The notes below the pieces were generated by a model, which saw nothing but the letters and a program-made list of their open reading frames with translations, ran no database searches and had not been told where the DNA came from. A stretch of 64,000 nt of DNA from Emiliania huxleyi CCMP1516 (taxonomy: Eukaryota > Haptophyta > Isochrysidales > Noelaerhabdaceae), in NCBI RefSeq assembly GCF_000372725.1, contig NW_005198966.1, positions 171,584 to 235,583 of the forward strand, written 5' to 3'. The first letter of the stretch is position 1. Every line of letters starts with the position of its first letter. The position numbers were made by a program, and so were the translations under genes. This document shows, in pieces, positions 38,401-45,208 of this stretch.

Positions 38401-41098
38401 GCTGTGAAGAGGGTCTCCGTGGTGCGCTGGGGAGCAGGCGCCGTGTCGCGCCTATGAATGAGAAAAGAAACATGCGTGCCAAAGAGTCAAAGTGGTGCGC
38501 TGGGGAGCAGGCGCCGTGTCGCGCCTCCGGGCCGCCGCCGCCGCCGCCGGCCGTGGGGCACACCACTAAGGCCCTGGCCGCCGCCGACGGTGCCTCCGAG
38601 GCAACAGCCGCCGCGGCAGCACCCTCCGCCTCCGCCGCTTCCCCTGCCGCTTCCTCCGCCGCAGCCGCCAGACGGCTGCCTCCTCCGCTGCTGCCACCTA
38701 GCTGCGGCTGTTGCTGTTGCGGCTGCGGCTGCGGCGGCTGCTGCTGCTGCAACGGCTGCTGCTGCAGTGGTTGCTGCGGCGGCGGCGGCTGCTGCTGCTC
38801 TGCCCCGGCCGCCGGCTCGAACCGGTACACGAGCAGCCCGCAAGAATGCTCCCGGCCTCTGCTCTCCGCCTACGCACTCGCTCGATCAATGAGAGCGATG
38901 GACCGAGCAGCGAGATGCACCCCGCCCGCTCCTCACCGCCGCCGCCGCCCCCTCCTCCATCCGCCACCACTCGCCTCCTCCTTCCTCGGCGTCCGCGTCC
39001 GCGGCGGCGCGCCCCTGCTGCAGCAGCCGGCGGGCGAGCAGCTTGACGAACCGACTTTTAGGCGGGTGGATGCCTGATGAAATGTTTAATGGTCATTAGA
39101 CTGTCAACGGCGGCGGGTTGGCTTGGGCGGGTGGATGCCTGATGAAGTGTTTGATTACTCCTTCCATTAGTCAGTCAACGGCGGCGGGTTGGCTTGGGCG
39201 GGCGGATGCCTGATGAAGTGTGTAATGGTCAGCAGACTGTCAACGGCGGCGGGTTGGCTTGGGCGGGCGGATGCCTGATGCAGTGTTTGATTACTCCTTC
39301 CATTAGTCAGTCAAAGGCGGCGGGGTGGCTTGGGCGGGCGGACGCCGATGCGGGGCCTGGCGCCACCGGAGCACCGCTGCACCGCGTCGCCCTTCCGCCA
39401 CGGAGGCGCCACCGCCCTCGCCGCCGGCCACCTGGTTCATAGATGCGAACGCCTCGGTCCGTCGAGTTCACCTCACTCGGGCCACAGCCCTCGCCGCCGC
39501 CCCACCACTCCATCAGGTCGACCTCCTGCGGCTCGCCTGTTCACACCCCAGAGCTGTGAGGAGAGGCTCCCGCTCACCACTCGATCAGGTCGACCTCCTG
39601 CGGCTCGCCTGTTCACACCCCAGAGCTGTGAAGAGAGGCTCCCGCTCACCACTCGATCACGCCCCCCCGGCACACCCGGCCGCGCGCGCGCTAAAGAGCG
39701 TCCTCCGCCGCTCGCCTCGGCGAGCCCCTCCCATGCCTCCGCCGCGAAGGCGCGAAGTGTCTTTGCGCCGCTGCTGTTGCACATGCCGACGCCCAAGTCC
39801 ACACACCCCTCCAGCGAGGCGGGCGGCACGCTCAGCCCGGTCTCCTAAGACACGAAACACTCGGACGCGTACAAGAAGGCGCGGATCTCAGGGCACGGCA
39901 CACCGACTCCCCGTCTCCTCGGCAAACTCGCGTACAGCCGCCGCCAGCTCGCTGCCGTCGCTCGCCTGCTGGCCGAGATTGGCCGAGATCAGCGCCCAGA
40001 TTGGCCGAGATTGGCCAGCTCGCCGCGCCCCCCCTCGCATGGATGTGCCCTTCGGCAAATCTCGGCAACTCTCGGCAACTCTCGGCTGCCTCTCGGCGCC
40101 TCTCGGCGCCTCTCGGCGCCTCTCGGCTCATCTCGGCCTCCTCTCGGCTCATCTCGGCGCAACTCGGCGCATCTCGGCGCATCTCGGCGCATCTCGGCCT
40201 CCTCTCGGCGCATCTCTGCTCCTCTCGCCTCGAGGTGTCCCTTGGGGAAGCCCCAGAGCCCGCTCTGTGCGCCGTACCAGTCGGCATCTCCCCTCCCCGC
40301 CGGCACCGCTGTGCGCACCACGAGCACTTGCAGCCGCGACAGCGGCGGCGGCGGCGGCGGCGGCTGCGTCTGCAGTGGCGGCGGCTGCCGCTGCGGCGGC
40401 GGCGGCGGCTGCGGTGGCGGCGGCTGTGCTGGCGGCGGCGCACGGCTGGCAATCTGCTGTTTGGGCTCGGCCTCCGCCTCTGCGCCTCCCGCCGGCTCGG
40501 CAGCGGCCGCAGCGCGACCGCCGTCGGCGGGGAGAGGCACCAGCCACGCCTATGAATTATCAAGCAAGCCCTTTAAAATGAAGACGCCGCCGTCGGTTGT
40601 GGAAGAGGGTCGTCATGCCATCTTCTTGGCGGCGGCGGCGGCAGAGCCACCTCCGCGCGTCTCCTGGCCGCTGTCGTCGAAGCGGAGAGTCCAACCGCAC
40701 CACCCGCGGACGTGCTCGTCCGCCAGCGCCGCGCGCGCCTCCTCCGCGTTCCGCCAGGACGCAAACAGCAGCGGCGCGTCCGCCGCCTCACCGGGAAGAG
40801 AAAACGGTGCGTTGCCCTGGTCTGGCTCAACACGGACCGCAACGTCGCGCGCTAGTTGGCGGCCGTTGAGGTAGGTCCGATTCGTCGCCGAGAGGTGCGT
40901 GGCGTAGACGGCGCCGGCCGCGTCTCGCTCGAGCCGGATGTGCTGCCTCGAGAGATGCGGATTGCACGGCGCAGTGACATCACCCTCGCGGCCGATGACT
41001 ACCGTCGGACTGCAGAGCGGGACGGGAGCTCCGCACAGCGGGTTGTGAGGCACGAGAACACCCCACGGATCGTTCTGCTCGCGGTCGCGCTTCGGCAT
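33300..41098 (-). CDS. Multidomain repair protein: FHA, Nudix, PARG, BRCT, ATP-dependent DNA ligase
   Basis: Exons (5' to 3'): 40619-41098, 40229-40549, 39918-39965, 39676-39844, 39506-39536, 39346-39431, 38937-39073, 38525-38869, 38428-38451, 38106-38375, 37953-37983, 37743-37881, 37575-37701, 37459-37503, about 37322-37387, (unresolved), 36726-36878, 36594-36654, 35910-36365, 35744-35839, 35592-35656, about 35110-35521, 34948-35043, 34565-34824, 34456-34500, 34242-34383, 33965-34065, 33829-33898, 33701-33743, 33582-33626, 33300-33511. Every resolved junction keeps phase. PARG end and BRCT share one exon. About 1500 residues. Start ATG 41098 follows an AATTTTTTTCTGG tract. The parts together suggest recognition of phosphorylated break factors, PAR removal, ADP-ribose cleavage and nick sealing in one chain. 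Splitting into two or three genes is possible only at the two unresolved places. Confidence 0.75.
33507..33587 (-). repeat. 70-nt GC-AG intron framed by 27-bp exon duplication
   Basis: On the coding strand GGCACCACCCTGA...CGAGTACCCCG precedes and GGCACCATCCTGACCTACGA... follows the insert of intron 33512-33581. The insert body is unrelated to families A and B and ends TTCTCTTCTAG, so the duplication pattern is not tied to one element. Confidence 0.75.
33609..33702 (-). repeat. Introner family A in ligase, intron 33627-33700
   Basis: An insert with CTGTGAACAGCGTCTCTTCA and a GCGAACAG acceptor lies between two copies of GGCTCGCTCTTCGAC. Spliced as GC-AG (74 nt), it restores EYGSLFDISAH in frame. 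Confidence 0.75.
34384..34455 (-). repeat. Introner family A in ligase, intron 72 nt GT-AG
   Basis: The insert 34384-34422 is a standard 39-nt copy. The donor GTGAGACGAG and the exon after the acceptor, GTGGGACGAG, are the two copies of the target. Splicing gives WAGRGRWDECG. Confidence 0.8.
34471..34564 (-). repeat. Introner family A in ligase, intron 64 nt GT-AG with 30-bp perfect duplication
   Basis: 34471-34500 and 34535-34564 are identical over 30 bp on either side of a 34-nt insert core. The intron 34501-34564 uses the GT inside the upstream exon copy and the insert's GTGAACAG acceptor. Only 40 bp separate it from the next introner. Confidence 0.85.
35044..35082 (-). repeat. Introner family A upstream of the ligase domain
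   Basis: A 39-nt copy with a perfect GTGTGAACGGCGTCTC start and GTGAACAG end. The flanking duplication is weaker here (CAGCGGCTC shared). The phase of the next exon calls for a donor at GCGTTGCGG or GCTCTGTGAG rather than the good-looking GTGAGT. Confidence 0.65.
35592..36060 (-). other. BRCT domain segment of the repair protein
   Basis: TIFRGVRLLVATRLRKQVQE, GGAVVGGVHEAI, then across the 70-nt intron ATHVSLESTRRAKDL, and after another intron TQEWVGQCSKI. Spacing and the closing Trp fit a BRCT module, which binds phosphopeptides or other repair factors. It sits between PARG and ligase in the same run of exons. Confidence 0.75.
36366..38375 (-). other. Poly(ADP-ribose) glycohydrolase (microbial TIGR02452/DUF2263-type) segment
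   Basis: Joined exons read DKAQLARIAAENGRLVEAGR, TATALRLMTARVGAGRVAAL, NFANAHHAGGGYLTGARAQE then EDLCRLMPRLHSSLL, LLVDVVSAAMPNLRGG and GLVLGAFGCGAFGNPPDKVA. This is the full order of the microbial-type PARG family, including the catalytic GGG-X7-QEE. The enzyme hydrolyses ribose-ribose bonds of poly(ADP-ribose). The piece around 36879-37330 between LLRLRYPMGERV and LLVDVV is not resolved. Confidence 0.8.
37864..37953 (-). repeat. Introner-like intron with 18-bp duplication in the PARG region
   Basis: 37865-37882 and 37936-37953 match at 17 of 18 positions. The 71-nt intron ends GGCTGTGAACAG, sharing only the acceptor end with family A. Splicing restores AENGRLVEAGRYTDAAG. Confidence 0.75.
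38419..38526 (-). repeat. 73-nt intron with 35-bp perfect exon duplication
   Basis: 38419-38453 and 38492-38526 are identical. The insert between them ends TTCTCATTCATAG. The splice is GC-AG (GCGCGACAC at donor and after acceptor). The insert is unlike families A and B. Confidence 0.8.
39061..39345 (-). repeat. Four tandem intron units of 63-72 bp
   Basis: Each unit pairs an exon-like stretch (coding strand GGCATCCGCCCGCCCAAGCC) with an insert starting GTTGACAGTCTG or GACTGACTAATGG and ending CATCAG. The two insert types alternate. One GC-AG intron over 39074-39345 restores IHPPKSRFVKLL, but every unit could also be spliced singly. Confidence 0.8.
39346..40549 (-). other. Nudix hydrolase segment of the repair protein
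   Basis: A Gln/Pro-rich linker leads to LQVLVVRTAVPAG and SGLWGFPKGHLE. Exon 39918-39965 then gives ASDGSELAAAVREFAEETG. Together they form the Nudix box, G...E...REFAEETG, with one extra residue in the loop compared with the usual spacing. Nudix enzymes cleave X-linked nucleoside diphosphates; ADP-ribose is the likely substrate by context. The tail includes EPQEVDLMEWWP. Confidence 0.75.
39503..39675 (-). repeat. Double family-A-like introner, 72-bp period
   Basis: Two copies (39537 and 39609) of an insert reading GTGAGCGGGAGCCTCTCTTC to GTGTGAACAG on the coding strand, each with an attached copy of the exon segment holding GAGGTCGACCTGAT. Splicing from GTGTGCC (39675) to the last acceptor gives RPGEPQEVDLMEWW in phase. 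Confidence 0.75.
40619..41098 (-). other. FHA domain segment of the repair protein
   Basis: Residues about 25-95 carry the FHA signature: VVIGRE, then HLSRQHIRL and NRTYLNGRQL. FHA domains read phosphothreonine and are typical of the PNK, aprataxin and APLF end-processing proteins. The exon closes with Ala/Lys and a GC donor at 40618. Confidence 0.85.
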
Positions 41099-41379
41099 TG
41101 AGTGCACCGGCGAGAGGCAAGCGATCAACCAGCAGGGGGGCCCCAGAAAAAAATTATTTTTGTCTTCGTTCTCGCGCTCCTCGCTCGGCCGGGCGGCGGC
41201 AGGAGTGGTGCGGAGGCGTCGCCGCCGCGCGTGCGCGTGCGCGGGGCGGCGCTGGAGCCCACCTGCTGGCGCTGCCACGGCGCGACGCCCGGGGCCGAAC
41301 GCAGAGCCAGAGAGACTTGTGGCGAGGCCCAAGGGCTTCCAAAAACCGAGCATCTCGGATCGTTCTTTTTCATGCAATT

Positions 41380-42650
41380 TCTCTAATCGAGCACTTACTT
41401 CGTGTTTCCTTTCTCATTGTAACCGCTGCAGCTGCGCAGACCTCAAAACACAGAAGAGGTCCCCCGACTAAACCGCGAATGAAGAGAGGCTCTCTCTCCT
41501 AAAAAAGGTATCGCACCCCATCGCGAGGATGACCTCGGCTTCAAGCTCGACAAAATATGGTCATCCTCGCATCCAAGTTGAAGACACGAGAGAGGTCCTC
41601 ACGAATACTGAGGACCTCGTCTACGAGGACCCCTCGTGTCTGATGAGGACCTCTGTGTTTGTGAGGACCTCTCTCCCGCCGACTCCCCACGGCGTAGCGG
41701 CCCAACCATCCTGCTCCATCCGCTGCCCTTTTGCGCTCAGACCGAGCGGGGGTACCAATCGCGACTCCCTCCCTCTCTCTCTCTTGCTCCTCCATAGAAC
41801 TCCGTCCACCCCAGCTACTGGAGTCGAGTCAGCTGCATAGCTCCTTATAGTTATACCGCCAAGTTCTTGTGTTGTGCGAGCGCTCCGCCGTTTGCACGTT
41901 AACGAGTTGTAACATCGTGTTAAAGCCTACGCGACTTGCGGCCGCGACCGAGGGCGGCGAGGCAACGACCGTCAACAGAAAAAGAAAAATTAACTTCTAC
42001 CGCCACCAAACGAAGAAGGACACAAAGCTGAACAGAAAAGGAGGACCTACCTCAAGCCGGCCGGATCTCCTGCACACAATTACATGTGCTTTCTCTAGTT
42101 CAACACTTACTTCGTATCTCATTCTAACCGCTGCAGCTGCACACAGACCTCCATGTGAGGTCCTCACGACTAAACCGCAAATGAACGAGAGGCTCCTCTC
42201 CCTAAAAAAAGGTATTGCACCCCCATCGCGAGGATGAGCTCGGCCTCAAGCTCGACAAAATATGGTGCGTCCTCACATCGAGAGAGAGGTCCTCACGCAT
42301 ACTGAGGACCTCTGTCGGATGAGGACCTCTGTCGGATGAGCAGGACCTCTGACTGTGTTTGTGAGGACCTCTCTCCCGCCGACTCCCCACGGCGTAGCGG
42401 CCCAACCATCCTGCTTCATCCGCCGCGCCTTTGCGCTCAGACCGAGCGGGGGTACCAATCGCGACTCCCTCCCTCTCTCTCTTGCTCCTCCATAGAACCG
42501 TCCACCCTCCGGCCACTGGAGTCGAGTAAGCTGCATAGCCCCCTATTTAAATAAGGAGCTGTTAATATCGACACTGGAGGGTCAGAACTTGACGTTTTGT
42601 GTTGTGCGACGGCCGTGTTGATATCGACGTTGTAACGTCATGTTAAAGCC
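41380..42650. repeat. Two direct ~720-bp repeat units (family G)
   Basis: Unit 1 (41380-42095) and unit 2 (42100-42650) share CACTTACTTCGT, CTAACCGCTGCAGCTGC, AAAAAAGGTAT, a GAGGTCCTCACG-rich block, CCCACGGCGTAGCGGCCCAA and TGGAGTCGAGTMAGCTGCATAG. A third, partial unit lies at 43600-43910. No protein is evident. Confidence 0.7.
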
Positions 42651-42789
42651 TTCTTTTGCTAAGCCTGTATGATAGCTGTATGTGGATTTTGTCAGGATAT
42701 TGTGCAAGCGCTCGTTTGTTTTTGAACTAGATGAAGGAATGGCACAGCAATCGAAGGGATGGAGTTGGAGAGGTCCAGAACCTTAACGA

Positions 42790-43400
42790 TGTACGGCTCT
42801 ACCTTCTCTGGGGAAAGTTATTTAGGACCACCCCCCTACCGCCGCCCAGTACGTGCTCCGCAGCTGAGCCCACGCACCCCACAGCAGCTCAGGGACACAA
42901 TTAGCTCGCATACGAGTGCTGGTACGCACAGCTCGACGCGTACTCGAATGCTGCCACTGTCATTCTAGCCGGCGAGCGGCGGCGTCACAGCGTCGACTCT
43001 CGCATCGCGATGAGGCGCACTGCTTGCCCAGACGCGCGCCTTGGCGCGCTCCTGTGGTGCAGGAGGAAGGCCAGCGGTCGTGCTGCGCAGGCCCGGCCGT
43101 CTGGCTGAAGGGAGCAGCAGCTGGCGCTCAACAGCAACGCTGTCGAGCAGCGCAGCCACACCACACTCCCGCCAAGCACCGTGTCATTCCCGCCAAGATT
43201 TGGCGCCAAAATGGCACTTTAGTGTCCACCTAGCCACGTGGTCGCGGCCTGAAGCTCCAAGCTTCTGGGAGTGAGGTCCCACATCACAGGGCTCCATTTG
43301 GCTCAGTTGAGGCACCGTCCAATCGTTCGCCGATGTCCGAAACCGGGGTGCTCCTAAATAACTTTCCCAGGAGAAGGTACCTAGGTAGAGCTCTACGAGA
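42790..43400. mobile_element. ~600-bp element with terminal inverted repeats
   Basis: TTCTCTGGGGAAAGTTATTT then AGGACCACCCC at 42812-42840 matches in reverse complement 43348-43378 (GGGTGCTCCTAAATAACTTT then CCCAGGAGAAGG). Outside, ACGGCTCTACC and GGTAGAGCTCTACG also pair. No transposase is visible, so it is non-autonomous at best. Confidence 0.6.
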
Positions 43401-43599
43401 ATTCTCTCAGGCCAGCCTCGCACAGTTACAATCCATCACTTACTTCGCATATCAGTATAGTCTGCACATCCCGAGGAGCGAGATACTCTGACCGAGGTCA
43501 AAGGCCGAGAAGTCGAGGAGCTTTAGCGTGGCTGCAGGAGCCACGTCTACCTCTCAGTCTACCCTTAGATTGAGCACTGTCTGTAGTGGCTGGGAGGTC

Positions 43600-43910
43600 A
43601 GGGCAAATACACACAATGGTGAAGGAGAAGAGGTCCTCACGACAAGAGAGAGGTCCTCACGCACACGAGGACTATGAGGACCTCTGTCTGGTGAGGACCT
43701 CTGTGTTTGTGAGGACCTCTCTCCCGCACCGGCTGCCCACGGCGTATAGCGGCCCAACTCTACCCTGCGCGGGCCATCCGCTGCGCCATTGCGCTCAGAC
43801 CGAGGGAGCGGGGGTACTAATCGCGACTCCCTCTCCCTCTCTCTCTTACTCCTGTCCACTGGAGTCGAGTCAGCTGCATAGCCCTAATATAGGAGCTGTT
43901 GAGGGTCAGA
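43600..43910. repeat. Family G, third copy, rich in GAGGACCTCT
   Basis: Shares the GAGGTCCTCACG block and the GGAGTCGAGTCAGCTGCATAG end with units 1 and 2. The GAGGACCTC core is itself a palindrome. Confidence 0.7.
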
Positions 43911-44209
43911 ACTTGATGTCTTGCACAAAGTGCAGGTAGTGACAAGCCACTTCCTATCTCTCTCCGCAGTTTCTCACCAATTCTCGCAGCGACCTTCATG
44001 CCACCTCGCGTTCTTCCCACTCTCGTCGTTCTCTCTCCTGCTGTGTCTTCCCCTGACTCATCGCTCTCCTCGGCCTCGTTCTGAGACGCCGCTGTCGTCT
44101 GCCGATCTCTTGCTCTCGCTGCTTCTCTCGCCTTTCTGCGTAACTCCGCTCTCCTCTCCGCGTATTTTGGTCCCTCGAGTTTATCGAGCATTCCTCGCGC
44201 AAGGACCAC
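43817..44209 (-). CDS. Hypothetical acidic/basic protein, paralogous to 47.7-48.1 kb
   Basis: The minus frame contains GPKYAERRAELRRKAREAAR, ARDRQTTAASQNEAEESDES and GERTTRVGRTR. The segment 47960-48090 (minus) encodes a similar run, TRDRQVAASQDEAEENNA and RERTTRV, with many changes in the DNA but a kept reading frame. This suggests a real, repeated coding sequence such as a mobile gene piece. The C-terminal part runs into family G, so the end is uncertain. Confidence 0.4.
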   Translation of the reverse strand: MVLARGMLDKLEGPKYAERRAELRRKAREAARARDRQTTAASQNEAEESDESGEDTAGERTTRVGRTRGGMKVAARIGEKLRREIGSGLSLPALCARHQVLTLNSSYIRAMQLTRLQWTGVRERGRGSRD

Positions 44210-44223
44210 ATTTCTGCGATGTC

Positions 44224-44275
44224 AAATTCTTTTCTGGATCGTGAAAGGGTGAGCCTTTTGTTGTGAAATTCTTTT
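44224..44275 (+). promoter_or_regulatory. Paired AAATTCTTTTCTGG motifs before ATG 44320
   Basis: GTCAAATTCTTTTCTGGATC at 44221-44240 and GTGAAATTCTTTTCTGGCTG at 44262-44281, 40 bp apart. They resemble the T-rich tract before the RCC1 genes, the coiled-coil gene and the repair gene. A candidate initiator. Confidence 0.5.
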
Positions 44276-44319
44276 CTGGCTGTCAAACACATTTGTTTCT
44301 GGCCGCGAACAACGGCACC

Positions 44320-45121
44320 ATGCCTCCGCGCAAGAGCGGTAACAAGTCTCCCGCGTCGTCGTCGGGCGTCACCACCCGGCGTCGCAGCAAAGCGGCGGCG
44401 GACGCGGCGGCTGCGGCTGCCGCCGGTCCCAAGTCGGCACCCGCAGCGCCTCGTGTCCGCACCAGGGCAGGCCGACAGCCGGCGTCTCCGCCGCCGCCGG
44501 AGGTCCGCGCTGCTGCCGACGCGCCTGCCTCGGCGGAGGCGGTGGAGGCGGCTCGGGAGGCCGCTCCGCCACCCGCCGGCACGTCCGCCTCCGCCACCGC
44601 CAAGCGGCCGTGCCTCCGCCGCTCGCTGCTCGCCCTCCTCGCTGGAGCGCTGATTTGCGGCTGCCTCGTCGGGTGTGCTGCGGCCGCCGACGGCGGCGCG
44701 TCGGCGGCGGTCTCGCCGGGCGCAGCACAGCAGGCGCTGCCGCAGCTGCGCAGCGCTGCCGCTGCCGTCGCCGTAGCCCTTCGCCGGACGGCCGCCGGTG
44801 CACTACCGCTGGAGAAAGCAGCGAGGCGAGACGAGAGGCGGGCAGTCTTTTCACAGCATCGGGGTGTGAAGCAGGCGTGGCGCAGCTGGCGGCGAGGCTG
44901 GCCGCGCAGCTCGTCCCGCTCGCCCCCGCCATCGCGCTGGGAGCGGCGGCGGTAGCCGCGAGAGGCCTTGAGCGGGCGGGCATAGCGGCCAAACCTCGAG
45001 GCCAGCCGAGATTTGGCGAGATCAGGCGAGATTGGCCGCGAGAGTAGGCGGGGTCGCCGCCTCAGCTGACATGGACTGCCGGCCTGGCCCTGCTGGCCCT
45101 CGCCATGGCCCTGGCCCATCG

Positions 45122-45208
<87 letters not shown>

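Noticed and set aside
39061-39345. Regular direct repeats with alternating spacers, CRISPR-like at first sight
   Set aside because: The repeats are exon-derived, only four, spacers come in two alternating types, and the array sits inside a eukaryotic gene as intron units.
43290-43330. CCATTTGGCTCAG resembling part of the dinoflagellate spliced leader
   Set aside because: Only a partial match, inside a TIR element, with no donor site; chance is likely.
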